A stretch of 64,000 nt of DNA from Aquarana catesbeiana (taxonomy: Eukaryota; Chordata; Amphibia; Anura; Ranidae). Below are positions 1 through 10,157 of the stretch, one piece after another (within the stretch, counting starts at the first letter, position 1; each line of letters starts with the position of its first letter). The position numbers and the translations under genes are program-made. The stretch lies in assembly GCF_042186555.1 (NCBI RefSeq), contig NC_133334.1:210442832-210506831 (forward strand). Reading direction: 5' to 3'. Under the pieces are notes generated by a model. The model did no database searches, was not told the DNA's origin, and saw only the letters and a list, made by a program, of their open reading frames with translations.

Positions 1-398
1 TATAAATACCTTTTTTTTACCTCTTTCTAAGTGATCACATTCCCTCTGTTCTCAGCTGCATAAGAGCTGGGGGGAGGAGAAGCAACAGCACACTGAGCTT
101 CCCAGTGAAAGTCTGTGCAGGGGGAGACATGTCAGGATTATTCTGATCATTGGAGGAGAGCAGGCGGAGTTCCCAGCTTAGCTAGAGAACTGACCACATT
201 GTGTTCGCCTTCTTAGAGTGGTCAGTTTATGATAGGAAAGCAGAGGGACTGGCAGGAACACCAGGGTTTTCACACAAAGGAAACAATACAAAAAGAACAG
301 GATGTTTCTTAATACAGGTACATGGTACAGCAGGCACACATAAGGAATATGAAATGTTGGGTTTACATACTCTTACTATTAACCACTTATTCATACTT
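1..398. other. No recognised feature
   Basis: AT-rich sequence with short ORFs in several frames but no domain, repeat boundary or RNA structure that I recognise. The short overlapping ORFs look like chance readings. Confidence 0.5.
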
Positions 399-1349
399 TT
401 AACCACTTCATCTCTGGAAGGTTCACCCCCCTTCCTGACCAGGCCATTTTTTGCAATATGGCACTGCATTTTTTAATTGACAATTGCGCGGTAGTGTGAC
501 GCTGAACCCAAATGAAATTTGTGTCTTTCCCACATATAGAGCTATCTTTTGGTGGTATTTGATAATTTCTGCGGTTTTTATTTTTTGCCCTAGAAACGAA
601 GAACAACCAACAATTTTGAAAAAAAAAATGTTTTTACTTTCTGCTCTAAAACACATCCAATAAAAAAAATGTAAAAAATAAAATGTCTTCAACAATTTAG
701 GCCAATATGTATTCTGCTACATATTTTTGGTAGAAAAAATCCCAATAAGCGTATATTGTTTCGGGTTGCGCAAAAGTTATAGCATCTATAAACTATGGGA
801 ATTTTATTTATTTTTTGTAAATAGTAATGGCGGCGATCAGTGACTTATAACGGGGCTGCGATATTGCGGCGGACAAATCGGACCCCTAACTGACACTTTT
901 TTGGGGACCAGTGACGTTATTACAGTGATCAGTGCTAAAAATATGCACTGTCACTGTATTAATGACATGGCAGGGAAGGGGTTAACATCATGGGCGATCA
1001 AAGGGTTAAATGTGTGCCTAGGGTGTGATTACTAACTGTGGGGGAGGTGCTTTTACTACTTGAAGACATGGATCAGTGTTCCTGCTTCACAGAAACACAG
1101 GATCCATGTCTTCTGTACTCACAGAATGACAGTCTGCCTTGTTTACACAGAGTACCGAATGATCGGTGGGTCCCGGCGGACATTCGGCCTGAGGGACCCG
1201 CTGATTGGCTCCTGCTGTGTAAAATGACAAAGCGGGAGCTCGCGCCCAAAAACCAGAAGTGCAGAATCATGTATAGTTACATGAGATTGTGCACAGAGCG
1301 GCCACCCTATAGCAGTAAATCTGCTATGGGGCGGTCGTGAAGCGTTTAA
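399..1349. mobile_element. TTAA-flanked non-autonomous DNA element
   Basis: The segment begins TTAACCACTTCA at 399-410 and ends TGAAGCGTTTAA at 1338-1349, an imperfect inverted repeat (10 of 12 positions) that includes TTAA at both ends. TTAA termini suggest a piggyBac-like target. The interior has no coding signal and is rich in A/T runs. It resembles an interspersed frog repeat that I recall, but I could not search for it. Confidence 0.6.
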
Positions 1350-1396
1350 CAGATAATCATCTGAATGATCAGACAAGGAGTAACTTCCTCCTCTCT

Positions 1397-1620
1397 TGCA
1401 AGGCACCTTGCCCTTATGTTGTTGAGGACAAGGGCCTCATTCCCCCATCCTGTCTACGAAAAGGGATGTGGGTATCTGCTATTGGGGTGGCTTATCAGAA
1501 TCTGCAGCCCCCTTTATAATAAGGTGGTCCCCAGATATCTGGTCCCCTTCCTAGGTGAATACGTACAGCGTACATAATACCCCTTGTTATTGACTAAAAA
1601 ATGTAAATAGTAAATAAAAA
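1397..1620 (+). mobile_element. Fragment of the foldback hAT-like family
   Basis: This stretch aligns by eye with the interior of the element at 17214-18753, around 17995-18200. Shared phrases run in the same order: a GCACCTTG start, the GACAAGGGCCTCAT block, CTTATCAGAATCTG and GCCCCCTTTA. The termini of the family are absent, so this is a decayed internal fragment. Confidence 0.55.
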
Positions 1621-1817
1621 CACCCACTACTTGAAAATAAATTATTCATAAAAAAAGAAATAAACAATTGCCGCTGATGTAAATATAACATCAATCATAT
1701 TGTTCAGCAATGTAGATCAATGTCAATTAATGTCAATCGCGATCAGTGATCTCTGATGATGCTGATCCCCCAACCACCACCACAATAGTGCTACTCCTGA
1801 TGCAAAAGACAGATTCT

Positions 1818-1892
1818 GACATCACATACCAATCACCCCTGACACTCTTCTCCCCAGAACAAGAGTGTCAGGGGTGATTGGTATGTGGTGTC
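1818..1892. repeat. Near-perfect inverted repeat (hairpin)
   Basis: Two 32-nt arms, 1818-1849 and 1861-1892, are complementary at 31 of 32 positions across an 11-nt spacer. The single mismatch would be a G:U pair in RNA. It could be the core of a very short MITE or a transcribed hairpin; nothing nearby decides between these. Confidence 0.85.
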
Positions 1893-2591
1893 GGCTGATA
1901 GCGATCAGTAGGAATTCTGTGGGAACTAGAAAAGTGGAATAGAGGAGTTGGGAAGCGGAAAAGAACCCTGAAGGAGTCATTACACTAACCCTCTGTAGAC
2001 CTACAGGAGAATATATTTAGGTCTGGAATTAAGAATGTGAGTGCTACTGCAGTACTGGATTCCAAAGTGGGGTTTTAGGAGAACATTTGCCTATTCTTGC
2101 CTGGAGCTGTTATACTGCGCTATTTGACTGCTTATAGGGTCAGGGCTTTTTTTCAGCAGGAACTAGGGGGAACTCAGTTCCACCACCTCTGGCTCAGGTC
2201 TTCTGCTCCCTGCTCACCACTATCACTTGGTAACACTGAAGTCCAGCTTCTGTGTTTAAAAGTGATAGCTTATCTCCCAGTAGCTCCCACAGGTCAGATC
2301 CCCTGTGCAGATCCCACTGAGTGCCGGACAGGGACAAGGGACATACAGAACGGGTGCCCAGGGTTTAGTGCAGTCATGGGAAGGAGAGGGTGTGTGGTAG
2401 GCCGCACCCTCTGTGGTCTCCATTTTTTCCCTGGTGACCAGTTGTTGACGCTCCTACTGCATGATCTCTCTTGCAAGTGACTGTAGTATAGTATAGTATG
2501 CTGGGACATACTACAGCCGGATAGGTGCTTCAGCTTAATATTGCAAAAAAGGTAAGATATATGACAGATGGTGGAGCAACAATACCAAATA
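1893..2591. other. No recognised feature
   Basis: Unique-looking sequence. The overlapping ORFs on both strands at 2097-2764 have no recognisable domain and mirror one another in opposite frames, so I do not call a gene. Confidence 0.45.
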
Positions 2592-3542
2592 CCGTATTTA
2601 TCGGCATATAACATGCACTTTTTCCCCCTTAAAATAGGGGGAAAATCGTGTGTGCGTGTTATATGTCGATATAGGCTGCATCGGAGGGGAAGGAGGGAAC
2701 GAGCTCCGCCAAAACACAGAGCCGCAATCTCTTGTGTACTCGGTTCTGCTTGGCTCGCAGTCACGCCCAGTCCCGCACCCTAGATGGCTCCTAGCATTGA
2801 TGTCCCAGCATTGGACTGCTGCTATGTTCATCTTAGGAGTCAAGCCAAGGGGCGGGACTGGGCATGACTGCGAGCCGAGCCGAGTACACAGGAGATTCGG
2901 CTCTGTCTATCCCGGCATAGACAAGGCTGCAGATGGGCACTGATCAGGCTGTAATGATGAGCAAGGCTGCAGATGGGCACTGATTAGGCTGTAATGATGA
3001 GCAAGGCTGCAGATGGGCACTGATTAGGCTACAGTGATGGGCAAGGCTACAGATGGGCACTGTTCAGGTTGCAGTGATGGGCAAGGCTGCAGATGGGCAC
3101 CGATCAGGCTGCAATTATAGCAAGGCTGTAGATGGGCACTGATCAGGCTGCAATTATGGGCAAGGCTGTAGCTGGGCACTGATTAGGCTGTAATGATGAG
3201 CAAGGCTGCAGATGGGAACTGATTAGGCTGCAATGATGGTCAAGGCTGCAGATGGGCACTTTTCAGGTTGCAATGATTTGCAAGGCTGCAGATGGGCACC
3301 GATCAGGCAGCAATTATGGCAAGCTGTAGATGGGCACTGATTATGCTGCAATAATGAGCAAGGCTGTAACGATGGGCAATGGCAAGGCTGCAGATGGGCA
3401 CTGACCCTTATTTTGCTTCAAAATTTAATTTAAAATGTTTAAATTTTATTTATTTAAAATTTAAGTTTTTTTCCTAAAACTTCCCTCTTAAAATTAAGGT
3501 GAGTGTTACACGCCTGTGCGTGTTATACGTCAATAAATACGG
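2592..3542. mobile_element. TA-flanked MITE containing a minisatellite
   Basis: The left end reads CCGTATTTATCGGCATATAA and the right end is the near reverse complement (TTATACGTCAATAAATACGG), with TA on both outer sides at 2590-2591 and 3543-3544. TA duplication fits a Tc1/mariner-type target. About half the element is a tandem array (2921-3405). No transposase is encoded. Confidence 0.75.
2921..3405 (+). repeat. Minisatellite, 40-bp unit
   Basis: About a dozen imperfect copies of a 40-bp unit that begins GCAAGGCTGCAGATGGGCAC, followed by an ACTGATCAGGCTG block and a variable AATGATGA block. Copies drift in the middle block and a few are shortened. The array lies wholly inside the TA-flanked MITE. 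Confidence 0.9.
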
Positions 3543-3544
3543 TA

Positions 3545-3957
3545 GTTATTTTTGACAATCCAATATAAGCTTACTTAAAAAAATCTCCTCTTATTTTGTT
3601 AGTGCTGCCTGTCTGCTGGCCATCTCTTTCAAAAACGTCCTCTATTCCGTCCATGCTTTCCTCTGCTGTTTACTTTTAATTTATAAGAACTACATATCCC
3701 ATGCTACCTTGCTGCATGCAAACAGTGATTTATGTACTGACTATGCCTCCTGATACTCCTCCTCTCAGCCCCTCAATAGTTCAGAAGACAGGCTCTGTAA
3801 AATATGCGACACAGCTCTGTGAATGTGTCACAGAGTTAATACATTTTTGGGGACCTTCACATTATTTATAAACTTCACGTTGGTTCAAATTAATAGCAGC
3901 AGGGTAGAATAATTGAAATATAATGTGCACAGTAATATAATGATTTAAAATTTTGAC
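3545..3957. other. No recognised feature
   Basis: AT-rich spacer between the minisatellite MITE and the probable solo LTR. No coding, repeat or RNA signal seen. Confidence 0.45.
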
Positions 3958-3962
3958 CATAG

Positions 3963-4383
3963 TGTCAGAGTTGGGCTCAGCCCTTCCTTCTCTGAGCTGG
4001 CGGCTCAGCTGTCGACTAATTGCCGGCTCCCATTTCTCTCCACAGTTACCCAGCTGTTGTTGATTCTGCTCGTCAGTCCTGCCTACTTAAAGTCGTCCAG
4101 CTCACTTGATCTCTGCCTTCGCCTTTGTCAACATCACAGAGACTTTCTCCTGCATTCCTGTTGAAGACTTGCTCGGCTAAAGTGTCCCTTCTGGCTGCTG
4201 ATAATGCTTGCTGTACTACTACGTTTATCTCTGGCTCTCTGACATTTGCTTGGCTGACTACCCGATCCGGTTTCTGAACTCTGGCTTGTTTTGACTAAGC
4301 TTAATCTGTTTACATTATTATTATTATTAAACAAGTGTGATTTAACTATACTTCTGTCTCGGTCTGATTCATGGTTCCTGATA
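3963..4383 (+). mobile_element. Probable solo LTR
   Basis: The stretch begins TGTCAGAG and is flanked on both sides by CATAG (3958-3962 and 4384-4388), a 5-bp duplication typical of LTR insertion. The body is C/T-rich and ends with GGTTCCTGATA, so the 3' end does not show the usual CA unless the duplication is drawn differently. A short ATT run lies at 4314-4331. No internal coding region adjoins it, hence solo. Confidence 0.5.
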
Positions 4384-4388
4384 CATAG

Positions 4389-6017
4389 ATATGTTTTACC
4401 ACTTGCGTCCAGCTGTTGTACATAAATGGCCAGATGACTGTTTTAAAATGGCCTCCCCTTTGTGCTGCATGTGCGCACTCTCTAGCACACAAAGCAGTGT
4501 GATCTGTGACCCCTTTATCCATCAGACACAGCAGATCACAGAGCTGGGTACATTTTCCCTGCCAAATCACAGCAATCACACATGTAAATAAAGGCTGTGT
4601 CATGGTCAAGGGTCAGGCACGGAGACCAGTAGCTATAGCAGTAGAGAGGTTCATGCCGACCAGTACAATAAGTACCCAAGCAGGTCACCCTGGCGGATAA
4701 TGCAGGCTCACCCGAGCAGTAGTGTGTAAACTAGTGCTAGTGCCAGTTTGCAGATCTCAGGATCACCCCACCAGGTGGTAAGAGAGCTGGGGTCCAGTAA
4801 CAGATGTAGTAGGTAAGGATCAAGTGGAAGCATAGTTAGTAAACAAGCCTAAGGTCGGTAACAAGTGGTTGCAGGTTGGGATCAAGCAGAAGCATAGTCG
4901 AGGAGCAAGCCAAAGGTCAGTATGAGTGGTAGTGATGATAAGGACAGCTGCAGGTATGCAAGGGAGCAAGAAATTGGCTGCAGATAGCACAATATTCTGG
5001 CAAACAGGAAGTGCAGTGAGATAGAATCAGGAAATTCATGGAAGGAGCAAGGAGCTCAAGGTATACCAGAAACAAGACACAAGACAAGGTTGTCCAAGGG
5101 ATTTAGACAAAGAGCTGTCCAGCATCTCAGGTGGCACAGCAAGACGAGCTACAGCCAGACACTGCAGAGGTCCCAGGTTCAGATCTGGACCCTGACAGGC
5201 TGCATGTTGCATCCAGTGCTCTGCTTTTCTTCCATAGCAATTGGCTGTGAGAAGAAGAAGAGTGTTACCTGCAGTGATCAACACCAGTTTATTTATTTTT
5301 TTACACAGTACAGTGTCACGAGCAGCCTGCCAGTGTCCCTGATCACTAGCCACTCCAGTCCCAGTGTTGCCAGACCAGTGCAGCCAGCAACAGTAAGCCT
5401 GATCGCTGCTATACCCAGGCTCCCCCTGCAGACAACTGCATCCCTTGAACCAGAGGAGCTGTATATTCCCCCTTAGTTTAGCCTCCTGGCCTGTGAACAT
5501 AGCATTCCTGGGGGCAGCCATGTACCAGTAGGCTAAGGCTAGGCTTGCTTTACTTATAGGAATGGGAACTGCTATAGGTGAAGCTACACTAAGCTATATT
5601 CCCTGACCACTTGTGCAGAACATAACAGCACACTGTTTTGATAGTTGGCTGATTTTTGTGATACACAAGATACAAAGTCGAGTACATGAGCAGTCCGAAC
5701 ATTAAAGAAGTCTCACACATGTGTTATGCCCATACTCAATAGGAGTAGAGGAATGTGTTTTGCGGTGTAATTCTAAGTATGTCCATGCTGTGTGTTATAA
5801 ATATCTTATTAAATTGCAGTATTTTTTTACACGTTTTCTAAAAACTTGTGGGAAAAAAATGAGAAAAAAATTGCCTCCTAAAAATACCTTGGGATGTTTG
5901 CTTTACAAAATGTGATCAATTTATGGGTATCTCTACTGTCTACTTTGGGGCCTCAAGAAGTGTCATAAGCATGTAGGCAGGTAGAGTCTTATGCTGCCCT
6001 AGTCAGAAAGGTTAGCG
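4389..6017. other. Mostly unclassified repeat-like sequence
   Basis: No gene found. At 4816-4935 there are two imperfect copies of a unit of about 62 bp sharing GATCAAG, GAAGCATAGT and CAAGCC blocks. Around 5090-5190 a GGTTCAGATCTGG phrase weakly resembles a pol III B box but lacks a convincing A box. The 5700-5960 stretch looks like a fragment of an interspersed frog repeat, from memory only. Confidence 0.35.
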
Positions 6018-6676
6018 TTAAAGTGGATGCAAACCCCCCAAAAAATTTTTTCAATGGAGTCTCATATCTGTTACAGCAGAGGATTTAATTTCATCTGTGC
6101 CCAGTCTTGCCACGAAGAGTTAATCCAGCTCTGAGCAATCATCTTATCTTTCTTCAGTAAGATAAAAACAGACACACAGAGAAATAAGTGTCTGTTTCTT
6201 CCCCCTTGCTGTGAGTGACAAGTGATTTCCTTATCTCATGCATGAGTGTGAGAGAGGCATTCTGTGTACTTCACATCCCCCCTCCTTTCTTCTCCAGCTT
6301 TCCCGGGATTGGCTGCTCCACACCTCAGCATGATTGGGCATGCTGAAGTCATGTGGTGACTTTCCTGGGTTTTGACTGGATGTTAGTGATCATGGGCCAT
6401 CATGCATGAGACCAGCAGAAGTTCAGCATAAGAAATATCGATGCCTGGCCAAGGGGAGTGTAGAGGTGGGTGGAGAGTCTACTGACATCATGGCTCCCCC
6501 CACCGAGCCATGGACAACAGACCTGCCCACAGAATCCAAAGTATTGCAGGGCTCCAAACAGCTAAAGGGGAGATATTTGACAGGTAAGGATACATGCAGG
6601 AGGCATGTATATCCTTATAGATCAGCACTATGGAAGTAATTTAGAAATGGTGAGAGTGGGTTTACATCCACTTTAA
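6018..6676. mobile_element. TTAA-flanked MITE
   Basis: The left end TTAAAGTGGATGCAAACCC (6018-6036) and right end GGGTTTACATCCACTTTAA (6658-6676) are inverted repeats with one difference, and both include TTAA. No coding region. The terminal sequence resembles that of the element at 49321-49748, suggesting related families. Confidence 0.75.
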
Positions 6677-7519
6677 TTATAAAAGGGACAGGGGTGCTGA
6701 CCCAGGGGGGCTTGGGAGCTTCAGAATGAGAAAGAACAGTCATTGCTGTCACGTTGCCGGAGTCCATTCTCTTAGCCTGCTGATAATGCGTAGACTGTAG
6801 TGTCAACTAATGAACATCTGCCTTCAGGGTCCTTCTGCAGCCTAGGGGGATTGCTGGAACCTGCAGTCCACCCTGAAGATGCCAATTCTAGATTCTACTA
6901 TCATGGACTCAACCAGTTATGGACTCTATCCTGTGCAGGTCCCAGGGTAATGAAGGGTAATAAAGGTTTCCCTAGCAGCCTGTCGTAAGCATGTATATGT
7001 GACAGGTGAAATAGCCTCTTGCAGGAGGAGCTGTTGTTGGCACGCTCTCCACGAATAGGTCCATCTCCCATAGCAACGGGAGCAGATCAGGACTGCAGAG
7101 GTCCCCAACTTGTGCACAGGCACAGAAGAGGAATAGTTAAGTGAGTGCATGCATTGAGTCCACGCTAGGTGCATGGCGGGACTCCTTACTGTTACTGGGA
7201 GTGAAGTAGTAGTGGTTTTTTGAACAGGTGGAGAGGGCATTGGCTCGGTGTGCCCCTCCTAAGTGTGTCAGTGAGTGTGGTGGTGTATATTTACATTGAG
7301 AGAGTTTACTAGAGTTGAGCCGTCTGTTTAAATAAAGGTACCCCATGTGCAAGGCAGTGACCCTATCCAAAGTACCTAGCATAGCTCAGAAGAACCCACC
7401 CTGGGATAGGCCTCTTATGTGACCCTTACTTGGCGCCCAACAAGGAGGGAACCATGGAGGAGGTACCACCCGTCTATCCCTTACAGACAGTCAGTATATC
7501 AGATTGATAAATAAAAATA
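6677..7519. other. Spacer with a possible LTR end
   Basis: No gene. The stretch includes an AATAAA at 7330-7335 followed about 100 bp later by the primer-binding-site-like sequence listed separately. This order (poly(A) signal, then PBS) is what the right half of a retroviral LTR and its leader would look like. I could not find a convincing LTR start or coding region, and the Gypsy element begins at 7520. Confidence 0.35.
7431..7448 (+). other. tRNA-Lys-like primer binding site
   Basis: TGGCGCCCAAC followed by AAGGAGG matches the 3' end complement of lysine tRNA at about 14 of 18 positions, with the first 11 exact. ACCATGG follows shortly after. Without a clear upstream CA end of an LTR this remains tentative. 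Confidence 0.35.
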
Positions 7520-8817
7520 TGTAGCGCTGACAACTGTTGTTTCTAGCTCTATGTGTATTATTTAGTACAATAGTTGTGTTAGTGCCATCTTGTGGACAAT
7601 TGATAAAGCACAATAAGTTTACGTCTCAGGATTAAGTGACATGGAAGTGATTCACTGTTTACTTCGGAACTGTAGCTTTGACCCACCCACAATGCTCCTG
7701 GACAAAGTCAGAACTGAACTGCATTGTGGGAGGATGTAAAAGGGTAAGCAGCGGCCATTTTAGCACTCTTGTTCCTGGGACGCGTGGCCTGTCAGCAGGA
7801 CTCTGTGGGTGTGTGTGTCCCACAGGGTTGCGTCCTACTTTGCGAAGGAGCGGAGCAGCTGCGGTATCCTGCCATTTGCATCACAGTGAACTGGACAAGA
7901 GACGTGATTGTTCCGGAAGACCCGTGGGGAGATAACCAAGGACTCCCGGTCGTTTGTGAACGGAACAGTGTGACGGCGTGGTGGTGCCTCCATACGGAAC
8001 TGAGAACTGCTGAACTGGAGACATCTACCTGCCTGGATCCCGTGTGGGTTGAGAGGGTTGAGAGGGTTGATACCCAGAAGTTTAATTGAGTATTACACAC
8101 ACATCTTTAGAACTGTACAGAGTGTTGCTGGGACTGATAGTCCTACGGAACAAGTTAAGTCTGAGAGTATTGCATCCAAATAGACTTCAGCGTTCAAGAG
8201 CGGATGCTAGATGTTTTGTTTCTTCATATAAAGACCCCTAGCCACTCATTTGGATTACAATTGTTTTAGTGTGTTATACTACACTGTGTAACACCCAGTA
8301 GGAACCATCTATACGGATTACAATTATAAAAGCTAGCGAAGACTGAAGACGTCTGGATTGCCTTTTTCATTGCAGGGCCCTGCATTTTAGTATAAGTGAC
8401 TTTAAGGTTTAGATCAAGGGGAGCTCCCGGGTATAGATTTATATTAATATATATGTGTTTCTGGGATTGTTATTGATTGTCATATAATTTCTTATACTAT
8501 CACACTACATTGGTGTGATAGTATATTTGTTGAAATAACTCTTTATATAAATATATTACTTATTTAAAGAAAGAAGTTACTTTTGGCCATTATTGAAGTT
8601 TGTGTGCAATGTTGTCATTTCTTCTACAGGTGGAGCTACCAGCACCCAGGTAGAGGTAACTTTAAGTGTAAGTGTATATTGTGGGTTAAGGTTAATGCTC
8701 ATATTGTTTTAACACTGCACTACAGTTGTGTCAAGGGGAGTGAACAATTTAAGAAGGGTGTAAAGCAAAGAGGACAGGCCCGCTTAAACCAGCAGCTCCA
8801 CCGTGAGTATTGCTACA
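7520..8817 (+). repeat. 5' LTR of the Gypsy element
   Basis: The 1298-bp copy begins TGTAGCGCTGAC and ends ATTGCTACA. It differs from the 3' LTR at roughly 30 positions by a hand count (about 2-2.5%) and carries an extra 11-bp duplication near 8045. Where the 3' LTR has TATAAAA this copy has TGTAAAA (7735-7741), which would weaken a TATA box. It holds a 14-bp perfect palindrome at 8371-8384 and the hairpin listed below. Confidence 0.95.
8493..8525. repeat. Conserved LTR hairpin
   Basis: Perfect 13-bp arms (8493-8505 and 8513-8525) with a 7-nt loop. The same arms occur in the 3' LTR at 14743-14755 and 14763-14775, where only the loop has changed. Preserved arms with a changed loop are compatible with an RNA or DNA structure in the LTR, although two copies are weak evidence for selection. 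Confidence 0.8.
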
Positions 8818-8819
8818 TG

Positions 8820-8837
8820 TGGGGGCTCGTTCGGCAT
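8820..8837 (+). other. Primer binding site, proline tRNA type
   Basis: Two bases after the LTR end lies TGGGGGCTCGTTCGGCAT. It agrees at 16 of 18 positions with the tRNA-Pro primer site known from murine gammaretroviruses. Its position just inside the 5' LTR is where minus-strand DNA synthesis would be primed. Confidence 0.8.
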
Positions 8838-8945
8838 AACTGTCACTCTAAAGCCAAACACCCTCTTAATAACCCTAAAATGGATCCCCTCACTGCGGCA
8901 CAGTAGTGTGAGGTGGAAGGCGTCTGCTCAGAAGCGAGCGTAGCC

Positions 8946-10155
8946 ATGGAACTCTGGGGAGATATCTGGGAGAAGGAACACATTAATCAATGGTGAAAAC
9001 ACTATCCCCAGGTCAAAGAGCCAAGGTGGTCGCAGTAAGACCTGACCATTAGAATGGAGGAAGGGAGTTCCGGAAAACTTCAAGGGTGAAAGTGTTGAAC
9101 TCGCTGACAAGACAAAATTTCACCTGACTCACCAAAGAGAGCAGGGGGAGGATCCTGCCAACTTCTCTCAGATGAGTTTAACAAGAGTCAGGGGTCCATC
9201 GCAGTCAGTACCGACTGCAATTGAACTTGAACTCATCACAGCCCTTGGAAACTTGGTGTCCCAATGTCAGAAAGGGAGCTCAACCTATTCAGGGATTGGG
9301 TACCGAAAACTGGGCATCTTCTCGGGCCAATAGCCTTTACCCAAAGGAGAAGATACTTTTGAGGAATGGTTGGAACAGACCACACAGGTGCTGGATGAGT
9401 GGGACATCCCTGAAATACAGAAGAAGCAACGGATCACCGAAAGTCTCAAGGGGCCTGCTTCTGAGGCCATTCAGAATTTAAAGCTCAGCAAACAGAACTG
9501 CATAGCCCAAGACTACCTGGATATCCTGCAAGATGTGTTTGGACGTACTGAAAAGGTTTCCGACCTAATTTACCAATTAGAACACACCTATCAGGAAACT
9601 GGAGAGAAGTTATCAGAGTATGTGAGGCGGCTGGACAAGGTCATTCACCAGATATTACTAAAGAAGGGAATAGATCCTTGTAAGGTGGATGAGATTCGAG
9701 CCAAACAAGTCCTAAGGGGTGCCCAGCCTTTGGACCCCATCACCCTCCAGTTAAGAACTCGCCAAGATGGAGGCATATTGAGATACCCAGATCTGATTCG
9801 GATTGTATGGGAAGAAGAAGCTATACTGGAGAGAAAGAAGGAGAACATCCCAGAACGAAAGCACACTGTTGGAGTCCGAACAGTTAATGTGATGGAGGAT
9901 GATCCCCAGATTGAGCTTCTCAAGACTCAGGTGGCTTAATTAATGGAGATGATGACTTTATTGACCACGGAACCCCCAAATCCGCCCAGTGGAAGAACAG
10001 CAAAATCGAAGAGAGTACCAGACTCCACCTTCAGGAGCTGATCTGGACGTTGTTTCAACTGCGGAGGGGTTGGACACTTTGGGAACGTGTGCCCAAGTCC
10101 AAGAGCAGCAGTGCAACGTCAAAAGCCGGCGGAAAACTTCAAAGGGCCCCAGTGA
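8946..10155 (+). pseudogene. Gypsy gag (PNMA-like capsid), broken
   Basis: Gag forms the particle of the element. The best-preserved part, 9334-9936, carries the signature GEDTFEEWLEQTTQVLDEW and then a helical region (SLKGPASEAIQNL, LSEYVRRLDKV) whose pattern is that of the PNMA/Ty3-Gypsy capsid family. A CCHC zinc knuckle (CFNCGGVGHFGNVC) follows in the same frame at 10051-10092. In-frame stops occur at 9331, 9937, 10039 and 10153, and the upstream part (ATG at 8946) lies in another frame. The true start is uncertain because that N-terminal stretch is frameshifted. PNMA genes of mammals are known to derive from Ty3/Gypsy gag; the link here is motif-level only. Confidence 0.8.
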
Positions 10156-10157
10156 AG

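Noticed and set aside
4816..4935. Possible minisatellite
   Set aside because: Only two diverged copies of about 62 bp, too little to call an array; noted within the surrounding entry.
5090..5190. SINE-like GGTTCAGATCTGG
   Set aside because: A B-box-like phrase alone; no A box at the right distance and no recognisable tail.
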